Shown in pieces: positions 44,401 to 52,465 of a DNA stretch of 64,000 bases. A model generated the notes under the pieces. The model worked only from the letters and a program-made list of their open reading frames with translations, did not search any database and was not told the origin of the DNA. Position numbers and translations under genes: made by a program. The stretch's first letter is position 1. Each line of letters starts with the position of its first letter. This stretch comes from DATBGE01 sp036558125 (GTDB lineage Bacteria; Gemmatimonadota; Gemmatimonadetes; Gemmatimonadales; GWC2-71-9): NCBI GenBank assembly GCA_036558125.1, contig DATBGE010000146.1, positions 1 through 64,000 on the forward strand, in the 5' to 3' direction.

Positions 44401-45514
44401 TGAACAGGTTGATGACACCGCTGCCGGTCGGGCTGGCCAGGTACTTCACGCCGACGAAGCCTGAGCCCGGGAAGAACGGCGCCTTGAAGATCGACGGATC
44501 AAACTGCCATCCCTGGGCACCTGCGAAGTCGTGAGCGTACACGTAACCCAGCGCGAAGGGCAGGTTCACCGAGGAGTAATTGCTGCTAGCCTCGGCGACG
44601 TCCATGTCCGCCGAGAAGGCGGCGAACAGGTTGTTGATGGTGTAGCCGCCGGCCGGGACGGTCACGCCGAAGCGCTGCGCCACCAGGTCATGGAACTTCT
44701 GCGCCCGCTCCATCAGCACCGGCTGAATCGAAGGCCGGACCGCGGCGTAATCGGCCGCGTTAGTGGAGGTGATGTTATAGAAGGTGTAGATGAAGTACAG
44801 GATGTCCTCGTTGCCGACCGGGAAGTTCCAGGCCATGCCCCGAGTCTCCACCATGATGCCGAGTGGGTGCTTACGGCCGGCGTTCAGCGCCGGGTTGCCT
44901 TCCCAGGACAGGAACCAGACGTCCTGTTGCGAGGCAAACTTGCGGCAGTTCGGGTTGACCGTGTTGCCCGGGTCGCTTTGCAGCGCCGGGTCGAAGAAGT
45001 TGGCCGTGTTGTCGCCGTTCGGTACGCAGGCGGCATCCGGCCACACGGCCAGGTCATCAGCCCGGGACGAGTTGTACAGACCCTGGATGACGTTGTTGGC
45101 GCCGACGTTGACATTGACCGGCTCACCGTGCTCGGTGGTGCCCTTCGGGTCGAAGAAGAAGGCGCCGACCGTGTCGCCCGCCCAAGTGCCGCCATCCGGC
45201 CCGATGATACCGGCCAGCTGCAGACCCGAGTTGAACACATACTGGTCCGGTGTGCCCTTGGGCCAGAACCCGCCACCGATGGTGGACGAGTTAGTGGAGT
45301 CGACACAGACCCGGCCGTCACCAGCCAGACCGCAGTAGACCCGGTTACCGGTGATTGCGCCCAGCACGCTGCCGGAACGCGCGAAGAGGCGGAACCCGCG
45401 CGGCTTGGCGCCCGGCTTCGGCAGCGCGTTCAGCACGCTGGGAAGCAGAACCGCGATCGCCAGCGCGATCAGGGCTGCTGTAAGCGCCCCTCTCGTACGG
45501 AATCGTGAGTGCAT
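41477..45514 (-). CDS. Large secreted protein with type IX-like C-terminal sorting domain
   Basis: 1345 residues. A signal peptide covers about residues 1-32. The body is rich in Gly, Asn, Thr and aromatic residues with many cysteines. The last ~100 residues follow the type A sorting-domain plan: PDPYYVTSEF, then IKFVNLPAKAIIRIYSSSG, a single Trp (CSWNVRNRNN), VVASGVYFYHIESG and GRFTVVNFAQ. This domain normally directs export through SprA and is then cleaved or anchored. The body matches no enzyme I know. It follows the TonB receptor and precedes porV. Confidence 0.8.
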   Translation of the reverse strand: MHSRFRTRGALTAALIALAIAVLLPSVLNALPKPGAKPRGFRLFARSGSVLGAITGNRVYCGLAGDGRVCVDSTNSSTIGGGFWPKGTPDQYVFNSGLQLAGIIGPDGGTWAGDTVGAFFFDPKGTTEHGEPVNVNVGANNVIQGLYNSSRADDLAVWPDAACVPNGDNTANFFDPALQSDPGNTVNPNCRKFASQQDVWFLSWEGNPALNAGRKHPLGIMVETRGMAWNFPVGNEDILYFIYTFYNITSTNAADYAAVRPSIQPVLMERAQKFHDLVAQRFGVTVPAGGYTINNLFAAFSADMDVAEASSNYSSVNLPFALGYVYAHDFAGAQGWQFDPSIFKAPFFPGSGFVGVKYLASPTGSGVINLFSNTINQGAFDDAQNTIQLYRYLSGNISNAAGDASCTYSPTVDHICFVNTGAPDDMRFFQSSTPLSLGPGGYGSIVVAYVFAAPVGPQPVCGSPCVVPGNPTFLSNPTRMANGTGASKVDTISGFRDWQDVNGDNIVQQNEFTVVNGSLLQKSIFAQSLFDGKFLLPAAPASPEFFLIPGDNSVTVMWQPSSTETGAGDPFFQVASTPLRGGLPNPFYDPSYIQNDVEGYRVYRGRVDAPNELTLLAQFDYSGTSINDYTGTINSDIDCAPEFGLTTSCPGLVQNLKDGTDIVATVTPNQIPLTGNVVQTRPGSGRVLLSNGTALIIVADTAVTGGALAGPCGPKSRCPSLDDTGVPFVYVDNTPRNNFRYFYSVVAFDVNSFQSGNSSLESARSTKAVTPVKAASNTTSNAQITAATLEGRGTVLDTSAANPTLDATTGRFSGPFPPANNWNAGLGALVSQVLSGAGSYVAHMDSVQLGDPYVSGTKHTYWFTAAASGQATVFSVAVQMEQEFGTHVGTTAFSALPINNGLAQQYGGNGAYKLPGSVSVTSTGTEYNVLYGRGCVNGRPGFDTGAGCSYNGSRWFDGPSPTTNETQNDPQGCDVTNFSGTPMTCYNNAGALTGVATIFQNKCYQSSGGGGCRESTGIMAGAHRAADFNVYWGNGGVIDSVIDVTHNVPVPGPADPGNWNTHVGGTWGILNANATGVGPNPDGSATVTPMDFACVEPFRSYAAGTFVCPGGTPAFTLSNTAVPGPVGFWSGGGFPPGVPVVTAANNGFVLYLAGDIFAMELTGGALPANGTVWSLRQYVGAITGGNGSGGSEGPYAFAQPDAVRPLTAVGTDLRVSFQSNNTIASATVTNLKSVHTVPDPYYVTSEFEQTTDTKFIKFVNLPAKAIIRIYSSSGVLVNVLENPGNSCQNFDNLFPGAADNPTGGECSWNVRNRNNQVVASGVYFYHIESGDARRVGRFTVVNFAQ

Positions 45515-45551
45515 TGCATCCTCTCCAGAGAGAAAAAACGTGGTGCCCGGC

Positions 45552-45568
45552 CCGGGGCGACGCCCCGG
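45552..45568 (-). promoter_or_regulatory. Hairpin between the TonB-receptor and secreted-protein genes
   Basis: A 7-bp all-G/C stem (45552-45558 with 45562-45568) and a 3-nt loop in the 74-nt spacer. Confidence 0.6.
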
Positions 45569-45588
45569 ACCGGTCCACCGGTTACGCT

Positions 45589-48500
45589 TTAGAAGCTCAG
45601 TTCCACGCCGAGGCGAACGATGCGCTCGGGACCCGTGAAGTTCTGCTCACCGCGGATGTGCTGGTAAATCGCGTCCACCGCGCGGGTCTGCTCCGCTACC
45701 GTGAAGATTCCATCGCCATCGCCGTACCGCTGCTCGGTCCGCTGCATGTAAACGCAGTTCGGCGGGGCCGCCACTCGGTCAGAAGTGATCCAGATGGCAC
45801 AGGAATTCGCAGTCAAGTCGATGTCACCGTTGCTGAGCAGCGCATTGGGATTCGCTGCGGCTTCGTTCTGGTAATCTTGCAGCTCGCCACTTTCGACTCT
45901 CCCCTTTTCCACTGAGTTGGTGATGTCATTGGTCGTGGTGAAGACCTGCAGGATGTTCCTGAAGTTGAACAGGTTCCGGACGTCTGCATACGCGGTCAGA
46001 TCAACTCCGCCCATCCGGAAGCCCTTGGTGAGCTTCATATCGAACTGCTTGAACATGGGCAGCCGGGCGCCATTGTAATCGCCCTCGATACGCTTGGTGC
46101 ACACGGTGCCGGACAGCACGTTTTCGTTACCCGAATCGCCGCTCGGGCAGCGGGTGTACGGCGTGCCGCTGGCGAAACGGAAGGTGGCGAACAGACCCAC
46201 GTTCTGGAAAATCGCCCCGCCAGTCGAACCCTGATGCCACTTGTCGGGGAAGTTCAGGGCCAGCTGGCCGGCCAGGTTGTGCGGCCGGTTCTGGTCGGTG
46301 GTCAGGATGGCCTGAGGCGGAGGATTGTTGCCGCCGCCCAGGGCGTTGAGCACCCGCGACCCGAAGTTGATGTAGGTCGACGGATCCGATCCGGTGTTCT
46401 TGGCATCCTCGAAGGTGTAGGCCAGGGTGCCGTTGAACAATTCGCCGAAACGACGATCAAACCGGATGTCGATACCCCGGGCGTTGCCGAAGTCGGCGTT
46501 GGTGACCACCCGGATATCCACCGGCGCCTGCTTGAACGGATCGTAGAACGACACCAGACGGCCTGCGGCATCCGAGAGCTTGTCCTTGTTGTACGCCGAG
46601 ATGTCCAGGACCATGTCGTCGCTGAACGAATGCCGGATTCCGAACTCGAAGGTGATGGTCTTGCCGAAGTCGAGGTCGCTGCCGTAGAGGTGGTTGGTGT
46701 TGGTGACGCTCAGGTCGGTGTTGATGCCGCCCAGGATCAGGCCGAAGTCGGGGGCCTGTACCTGGTGGGCATAGGAGAGACGGAAGTTGGTCCGCTCGGT
46801 CACCGGGAACGACACCTGCACGTGCGGGCTGATGTAATCATGGCTCTTGTCAGCAACCATGATCGCGTCCGGATCGGACGAATTGAACCCGGGCATCGTG
46901 GAGATGCGGGGGAACCAGCTCCTGTTGCCAAGGCTGTCGGTGAAGAACGGACGGGATGCGCCGGTCTTGTACCAGTCGTAGCGCAGACCGCCCACCAGCA
47001 CCAGGTCGCCCAGGTCCAGCCGGTCCTCGACGAAGGCGTTCCACCGAGTTGGACGTTCCTTATAGGCGTCGGAGAAGGCCTGGCTGGTCAGCTGCATCGA
47101 GTAGTTGGTGATGTAGTACTTGGTGTACTCGCCGCCCAGCTTGACTCGGTTGTAGCGATCCACCTGCCAGTCGAGGTTCGCCTTGCCGACCGCGCGGTCT
47201 TCCTTGTACATGGAGATCCGGCGGTTGGGGCCGCCACCATCGAAGAAGTTGACTCCGAGGTCGTTGTTGATCGGACCGCGGCTGGAGGTCGAGTAGGGAT
47301 TGTTCCGGTAGAGATCGAACAGCTCGTACTGGCCGGTGTTGTCCAGATCGAACGGTGACCGCCGACCAGTGTTGCGCTGGAAGTTGCGGATCAGTTCCTG
47401 GTCGAGCTTGAAGTTGTCGGGGTTGAACTGGAAATCCATCGGCTTGATGATGAACCCGCCCCACGGATTGCGGGTGTCCGATTCGCTGCTCGATGTCAGC
47501 GGGCCTTCGTTGACCCGATCCCACTGATACGAAGCGTAGACGTCCAGCGCCAGCGCCCGCTCCGCAGACTTGGAGAGGTTCTGGGTGATGTTCAGGGTGG
47601 CGACGTTGTTCCCGGTGTAGAGCGCGTCGTAGTCCACCGTGCCGCCGAACGCGCGGCTGTAGCTGAAGTTCCGCGAGTTGAGCTGGTTACGCAGGAAGCT
47701 CAACGCGGCACGCGAACCGGTGCCGTACGTGTAGGAGAGCTTGGCGCTCGCCTGATAGGTCGACGTCGGCGAAACCGGCGCCTGACCGCCCCGGCAGTCC
47801 AGCCCGTAGTTGTCGCGAATGTCCTTGACGTGTGGATTGGTCGGATCCGCGGAGCCGGCGTTCTTGAAGGCATCGCACTCGCCGCGGTAGACCGCGAACT
47901 TCGTGATGTCCACGCTGTCCACGCCGCCGGAGGTCGGCACCGCTACTGTGGTATCGACTCCTGCGGGGACCAGAATCGGAGCCTTCTCGGCGTCGAAGCC
48001 CTGCCCCGCGCCCGTGCCCGTGCCCGGGATCGGGAAGTCCGCCGATCCGCCCGTGGTCTGACCCAGAAGGTCACCGCTCAGATAGAAGCTGAGGGCGCCG
48101 GAGATCGGGCCACCGAAGCCGAGTCGTACGTGGTTGAGTCCTTGGCTGTTGTTGAGCCCGGTGGCTGCGTCGGTTTCGTAACCGAAGGTCCCGCTCCAGG
48201 CACTGCCGCCGCCTCGAGTCTGAACCGCGATGACGCCCGACTGCGCGTTGCCGAACTCCGCCGAGGAGGCGCCGGTGGTCACCGAGGCATCTTCGAATCC
48301 TCCCGGGCTGACCGCGATGGTGCCCGCGTCCATGCCGACGAAACCGGTACCACGATTGCCCGGCGAAACCGGCACGCCGTCGATATAGGTCACTGCCTCG
48401 TCGGTCCGGCCGCCGCGGATCGTGATTGTCTTGGCGGCGGAGCCCGCTACGACGCCTGGCTGCAAGGCCAGCACCTGGTTGATCCTGTCAACCGGGAGCT

Positions 48501-48951
48501 TTTCCACGTAGTCGCCCTGGAGGGTCTGCTTCGTGGTGACCTGGTCGCGGGGCACCAGCGCGTTCTGGGCTCCGACGACGGTGATTTCTGTGATTTCAAT
48601 GGGGGTCTGCTCGAGGGTGAAGTCCTGGGTGATTGTCTGACCGGCCGCTACGCGAAGGCCGGCCACCCCGACGGGCTTGTACCCCACGAACGTTCCAACC
48701 AGCTCATACACGCCGGACGGCACGTTGTTGATGAAGTAGTAGCCCTGGGCATTGGCGACCGCACCAAAGGCGGTTCCATTGATTCGGACCTGAGCGCTGG
48801 CAATCGGGGCGCCAGCCTGGTCTCGAACCCGTCCCTCGATCTTACCAGTCGCCTGCGCCAGGAGCGCTCCCGCTCCCAAGGTCAGTGCGACTGCCGCACA
48901 CGCAATCCATCGCGCTAGGCGGACGAAGGCGCTAACACTGCTTTCTTTCAT
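45589..48951 (-). CDS. TonB-dependent outer-membrane receptor with N-terminal carboxypeptidase-like domain
   Basis: 1120 residues from ATG 48951, set by GGAGG 8 nt upstream. A signal peptide ends LLAQATG. Residues 35-115 form a CarboxypepD_reg-like beta-sandwich (GKIEGRVRDQAGAPIASAQVRING). A plug domain follows (about 130-240, TIRGGRTDEAVTYIDGVPV), then a barrel to the terminal VRLGVELSF. This is the Oar/SusC-like layout; no SusD gene is present. The ligand is unknown. It is the first gene of a five-gene operon ending at 37639, so import and type IX export parts are co-expressed. Confidence 0.92.
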   Translation of the reverse strand: MKESSVSAFVRLARWIACAAVALTLGAGALLAQATGKIEGRVRDQAGAPIASAQVRINGTAFGAVANAQGYYFINNVPSGVYELVGTFVGYKPVGVAGLRVAAGQTITQDFTLEQTPIEITEITVVGAQNALVPRDQVTTKQTLQGDYVEKLPVDRINQVLALQPGVVAGSAAKTITIRGGRTDEAVTYIDGVPVSPGNRGTGFVGMDAGTIAVSPGGFEDASVTTGASSAEFGNAQSGVIAVQTRGGGSAWSGTFGYETDAATGLNNSQGLNHVRLGFGGPISGALSFYLSGDLLGQTTGGSADFPIPGTGTGAGQGFDAEKAPILVPAGVDTTVAVPTSGGVDSVDITKFAVYRGECDAFKNAGSADPTNPHVKDIRDNYGLDCRGGQAPVSPTSTYQASAKLSYTYGTGSRAALSFLRNQLNSRNFSYSRAFGGTVDYDALYTGNNVATLNITQNLSKSAERALALDVYASYQWDRVNEGPLTSSSESDTRNPWGGFIIKPMDFQFNPDNFKLDQELIRNFQRNTGRRSPFDLDNTGQYELFDLYRNNPYSTSSRGPINNDLGVNFFDGGGPNRRISMYKEDRAVGKANLDWQVDRYNRVKLGGEYTKYYITNYSMQLTSQAFSDAYKERPTRWNAFVEDRLDLGDLVLVGGLRYDWYKTGASRPFFTDSLGNRSWFPRISTMPGFNSSDPDAIMVADKSHDYISPHVQVSFPVTERTNFRLSYAHQVQAPDFGLILGGINTDLSVTNTNHLYGSDLDFGKTITFEFGIRHSFSDDMVLDISAYNKDKLSDAAGRLVSFYDPFKQAPVDIRVVTNADFGNARGIDIRFDRRFGELFNGTLAYTFEDAKNTGSDPSTYINFGSRVLNALGGGNNPPPQAILTTDQNRPHNLAGQLALNFPDKWHQGSTGGAIFQNVGLFATFRFASGTPYTRCPSGDSGNENVLSGTVCTKRIEGDYNGARLPMFKQFDMKLTKGFRMGGVDLTAYADVRNLFNFRNILQVFTTTNDITNSVEKGRVESGELQDYQNEAAANPNALLSNGDIDLTANSCAIWITSDRVAAPPNCVYMQRTEQRYGDGDGIFTVAEQTRAVDAIYQHIRGEQNFTGPERIVRLGVELSF

Positions 48952-49325
48952 GGAAACGTCCTCCGAAGACGTGAACACAAGATCGACTGCACCGAAGGAT
49001 CGAAAGCGTGCACAACCGTGGTGGCCGACAGGCCACGCAGGAGGTGACATCGCCGAACAACCTGCAGGAGATTTGAGAGTGAATCGGAAAAACGAGCTAT
49101 TTCCCGGCCGCGGCCGTGGCCGGGAGCATGAATATGAAGGCCGTCTCCGTACGTGTCAAGGAACCGTAACGCGTCGAAAACCGAACACTCGTTCTGAGTA
49201 ACCGTTTGAAACAACAGAGGATGGACCCTGCCGATTCAGGTTGGCCGGTTTCGGCCCTCCCCCCCTACCGAGCAATTTCACACCGCACGAGCGGAACTCC
49301 TCGCGCCCCGTTCTTTAAGCTCCAT
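48952..49325. other. Intergenic region carrying the TonB-receptor promoter and leader
   Basis: 374 nt without a gene. It contains the promoter at 49131-49159, an 8-bp hairpin (49102-49109 with 49118-49125) and the receptor ribosome-binding site. I see nothing definite in 49160-49325. Confidence 0.6.
49131..49159 (-). promoter_or_regulatory. Putative promoter of the TonB-receptor/secretion operon
   Basis: TTGACA (49154-49159), 17-nt spacer, CATATT (49131-49136) on the minus strand. Transcription would start near 49124, giving a leader of about 170 nt with the 49102-49125 hairpin at its very 5' end. Confidence 0.55.
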
Positions 49326-50489
49326 TCAGGGAAGAATCAGGTCTCGTTGGGGAGTGTTGGGCGTAACCCGGGGCCCCTCGGTGCCCCAGAACATGTTCAC
49401 TTCGCTCCGAACCCCGAACTCGCCTGGCAGGTAGATCCCGGGTTCAATGGAAAATCCGACCCCCTGAATCAGCTGGCGGTCGTCGTGAGTCTCGTAGTCA
49501 TCGAGGTGAGGGCCCGAGCCATGCAGGTCGCGATCGATCGAATGTCCGGTGCGGTGCACGAAGTAGTCGCCCCACCCCGCCTTCTCGATTACTGAGCGCG
49601 CCGCCCGATCCGCCTCGAAGCCGGCGACCGGCCGCTTTCCGGCGGCCTCCAGCACCAGGGCGATCGCCGCATCACGCGCATCGCGCACCGTCTCCCAAAC
49701 CTTTTGCACCTTCTCTGGCGGCCGGGCTCCGCTGAATCCCATCCAGGTCTGATCGGCAAACACGGTGGCGAGTCCCCGTCCCGCCCACAGGTCGAGCAGC
49801 ACTACCTGATCCTTCTGCAGCACAGCGTCGCTTCCTTTGACCGGTTCGTAGTGCGGGTTGGCCGCGTTGGCTCCGTAGGCAACAATCGGCGGATGGTCGA
49901 ACTCGAGGCCGCGCTGGTGAAGCCCGTCCACCACCCTCGCCTGCAGTTCGGTCTCCCTGATTCCCTGCCCCCGCGCCACCGCCCAGCGCAGTTCTCCCTG
50001 GGCGACTTCGGCCAGCACTTCCGCAGCATATAAATGATCGGCAGTCTCGGTTGTGCTCCAGCTCGCGGCGAAGCGGCTCACTAAAGGAGCCGAAGGCACC
50101 ACCGTCCCGCCCAGTTTCCGCACCAGCTCTACGACGCCGGCTGGCACCCGGTCCAGGTAAGGCACCGCGTCCTCCGGTGAGACTTCCATTGCGAGGCGCT
50201 TCCCGGAGACGATGGTACCCAGTTCCTGATGCAGCTCCTCCCATCTGGCGTAGGGACGGATTCGGCCGGGAAACCCCTTCACCGGTTGCAACTCGATCTT
50301 GTGGGCCACCGCTACCGCCTGACCCTCGCGCGGAATCAGCACGAAGAGCCGCCTGCTTCCCATGCCACCCACTCCCAACACCCGACCCGTGACCGGATTG
50401 ACCGCGCGAAAATCGTAGAGCAGCCAGCCGTCGAGCTGAAGTTCCTTGAGGCTGGCCTGAATCGCCGAGACTTGAGCCGGAGTGATCAT
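49326..50489 (-). CDS. M24-family Xaa-Pro aminopeptidase
   Basis: 387 residues from ATG 50489, fixed by the TGATG overlap with the upstream stop. It has the creatinase N-domain (1-150) and a pita-bread metallopeptidase domain. The five metal ligands are present in order: Asp in LLDLWAG, Asp in VFADQTW, His in HRTGHSIDRD, Glu in SIEPGIYL and Glu in RSEVNMFW. Such enzymes remove N-terminal residues before proline. No signal peptide is seen, so it is cytoplasmic. Confidence 0.93.
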   Translation of the reverse strand: MITPAQVSAIQASLKELQLDGWLLYDFRAVNPVTGRVLGVGGMGSRRLFVLIPREGQAVAVAHKIELQPVKGFPGRIRPYARWEELHQELGTIVSGKRLAMEVSPEDAVPYLDRVPAGVVELVRKLGGTVVPSAPLVSRFAASWSTTETADHLYAAEVLAEVAQGELRWAVARGQGIRETELQARVVDGLHQRGLEFDHPPIVAYGANAANPHYEPVKGSDAVLQKDQVVLLDLWAGRGLATVFADQTWMGFSGARPPEKVQKVWETVRDARDAAIALVLEAAGKRPVAGFEADRAARSVIEKAGWGDYFVHRTGHSIDRDLHGSGPHLDDYETHDDRQLIQGVGFSIEPGIYLPGEFGVRSEVNMFWGTEGPRVTPNTPQRDLILP

Positions 50490-51184
50490 CAGTATCCCCC
50501 AACGGGCATCGCCCGCCAATGGCAAGCGTCTTCACCACGGCCGCGGCAGCGGTCGTGAACCATTAGACCTTCGAAACCGGTCATCATCCGGAGCAGCTCG
50601 CCGAAGGCGGCGCCATAGAACGAGCAGGCACCTCCATCCGGAACGGCGTGGATCGAGAGCGGTGAGGGAACTTGAGCCACAGCCCCATCTGCTCCCACCC
50701 GCAACGAGGCATTGAGCACCCGGCGCGCCGCATTGGTGGCGACCCGGGCGCCAATCGCCTTTCCCATTCCTGAGGGAGTCACCTGGGCGAGCGCACGGGC
50801 CGGCAGGGCGCTCGAACGCGCAGCATAGCGGGCCGCGCGCCTTCCCGCATCGGCGAAGACGAGTTGGGCGTCCGGCCGGCGGCTCGCCAGCCGGAACACG
50901 GCGATCGCCTCATCGGTGGCAACCCGGCCGTCCTTTTTGGCGGCGTCCTGGTATCTATTGATTTGGGCGGCCACGGTTGCGCTGAGTCCAAGGCGCTTGG
51001 AGACGATCTCGCCGGCGAGCTCTTCGAGGCCGTCCTCCACCGGCGTGTCGAGGTTACGGAGCGCCTCGAGCAGGCTCAGAGGGATGATGGCGTGAACGGG
51101 CAAGTAGGAGATTCGGGCAAGAGGAGTCAGGGAGCAGTTGGTCCGGCGGGCATTAGAATAACCGAAACCGCACTCCGGGGACAA
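50489..51184 (-). CDS. V4R-domain protein
   Basis: Up to 231 residues. The C-terminal 50 residues (DGGACSFYGAAFGELLRMMTG, then HDRCRGRGEDACHW) match the V4R domain with its C...C(6)CxW cysteine pattern, found in ligand-sensing regulators and in the 4-vinyl reductase BchJ. The N-terminal part is helical and contains no DNA-binding motif I can recognise. The start is uncertain: TTG 51184 opens the frame, and a TTG about 25 codons later (before PVHAIIPL) may be better. It is coupled to the M24 peptidase. Confidence 0.65.
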   Translation of the reverse strand: MSPECGFGYSNARRTNCSLTPLARISYLPVHAIIPLSLLEALRNLDTPVEDGLEELAGEIVSKRLGLSATVAAQINRYQDAAKKDGRVATDEAIAVFRLASRRPDAQLVFADAGRRAARYAARSSALPARALAQVTPSGMGKAIGARVATNAARRVLNASLRVGADGAVAQVPSPLSIHAVPDGGACSFYGAAFGELLRMMTGFEGLMVHDRCRGRGEDACHWRAMPVGGY

Positions 51185-51331
51185 TCATCACGAGGTTAGC
51201 CGATCAATCCCTTTACATCTCCCCCCGGTCCCCTCCCCGTTCTAGCCAGCTTTCTGGCCAGTGCGGTTATTGCCCTGCTCGCCTTTGGACTCCATGCCCT
51301 GACCGGACCCGGCGCCCTGGCCGCGACCGCA

Positions 51332-52003
51332 GTGGGCACGGCCATCCTGGCCGGCACGGGACTACACGGGGGGGCGGTACTCCTCACTTTCTTTATAGGA
51401 AGCACTGTCGTGTCCCGGGTAAGCCCGGATCCCTCCAATCGGCTGGGAGCCAAGGGCTCCCGCCGGGACCCGTGGCAAGTGCTGGCCAACGGCGGGGTGG
51501 CCGGGACGGGGGCCTTGCTGGCAGGTGGTCCCGGCATCTGGATCGTCACGGCGAGCCTGGCCGTAGCTGCCGCCGACACCTGGGCGACTTCGATCGGTGC
51601 GTGGAGCCCGAGCCCGCCTCGTCACCTGCTAAGTGGAAAGGTGGTGCCCCCCGGGACCAGTGGGGGTATTACACTCATCGGGACGCTGGGTGCGCTGGCT
51701 GGAGCGGCGGTGGTCGCCGCGATCGGGACGGTGGTATCCCAGCAGAGCTGGCTGCTTCCCTTCGCGACGATCGTGGGTCTCGCCGGCATGCTGGCCGATT
51801 CAGCGCTGGGAGCAGGACTGCAGGGACGGTTCTATTGCGCTCAATGCCGGGAAGAAACCGAGCGGCAAGTACATCGCTGTGGGACGCGCAGCGTACCGCG
51901 CGGAGGTTTGATATGGCTGAACAACGACGGAGTCAACGCGCTGGCCACGGCATTCGGTGGAATGGCCGGCTGGGCTGGCTGGTGGTGGCTGGGCTCGCGC
52001 TGA
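51332..52003 (+). CDS. DUF92 (TMEM19-like) membrane protein; true start upstream and non-standard
   Basis: 223 residues from GTG 51332, with about five helices. Family-like features are the SRLGAKGSRRDPWQVLANGG loop, the AAADTWATSIG helix, GKVVPPGTSGGIT and the C-terminal LNNDGVNALAT. The frame is open from 51200, and the stretch 51242-51331 encodes a first helix with the family's usual GALAA pattern (FLASAVIALLAFGLHALTG). That part has no ATG, GTG or TTG, so translation must start there at a rare codon or the sequence has an error. The 3' end overlaps the next gene by 91 nt. Confidence 0.8.
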   Translation: MGTAILAGTGLHGGAVLLTFFIGSTVVSRVSPDPSNRLGAKGSRRDPWQVLANGGVAGTGALLAGGPGIWIVTASLAVAAADTWATSIGAWSPSPPRHLLSGKVVPPGTSGGITLIGTLGALAGAAVVAAIGTVVSQQSWLLPFATIVGLAGMLADSALGAGLQGRFYCAQCREETERQVHRCGTRSVPRGGLIWLNNDGVNALATAFGGMAGWAGWWWLGSR

Positions 52004-52458
52004 GTATTGCTGCCTGCACCGCCGAGGCACGCGATCCCGTTGGCATTACTCCTCCGAATGACCCCGGGACTACAAGCGGTGGGGGGGGTGGAGGAGGCGG
52101 TGGGACGGGTGGTGGCACAGGAGGCGGTGGGACCTCGATGGGCGGCTCGGCGGCCGAGGCGCTGGTCGGCGCCTGGGAGAACGTGGTTGCGATCGAGATG
52201 TCCGGCGACTTCCAGACCGTCAGGACCCGCTGGGAATTTCGCGACGGCGGAGGCTGCCGTCAGATCGTGAGCACCTTCTCGGTGCTCGACGGAATGACGT
52301 TCGTAACGGTCCGGGACTGCGCGTTCACGATCAACAACGGCAACGTGGTGGTCAGCTTCACCGACACCATGGCGTCGGTCAGCTTCTCGCTGAGTTTCCC
52401 CCAGTTCACTCGCGATCGCATTCTCCTCGGGGGCATCCCCTTCGATCGCACCGCTTGA
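51913..52458 (+). CDS. Small glycine-linker lipoprotein
   Basis: 181 residues. ATG 51913 has GGAGG 6 nt upstream, so the start is well supported although it lies 91 nt inside the DUF92 gene in another frame. The signal ends in LSIAAC, a good lipobox. A glycine-rich linker (about residues 54-77) coded by a G-rich tract that includes an 8-G run (52081-52088) leads to a beta-rich domain of about 100 residues with two cysteines. The family is unknown. The G tract could slip and switch the gene off. Confidence 0.78.
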   Translation: MAEQRRSQRAGHGIRWNGRLGWLVVAGLALSIAACTAEARDPVGITPPNDPGTTSGGGGGGGGGTGGGTGGGGTSMGGSAAEALVGAWENVVAIEMSGDFQTVRTRWEFRDGGGCRQIVSTFSVLDGMTFVTVRDCAFTINNGNVVVSFTDTMASVSFSLSFPQFTRDRILLGGIPFDRTA

Positions 52459-52465
52459 GGCCCGC

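Noticed and set aside
44531..45508. 325-codon plus-strand frame opposite the large secreted protein
   Set aside because: Mirror frame without motifs; the minus-strand protein has a signal peptide, ribosome-binding site and C-terminal domain.
48951..49050. 33-residue extension of the TonB receptor
   Set aside because: It would place residues before a clear signal peptide; GGAGG is correctly spaced for ATG 48951.
50489..51184. V4R gene as evidence for bacteriochlorophyll synthesis (BchJ)
   Set aside because: V4R domains occur in many regulators and no other photosynthesis gene is present.
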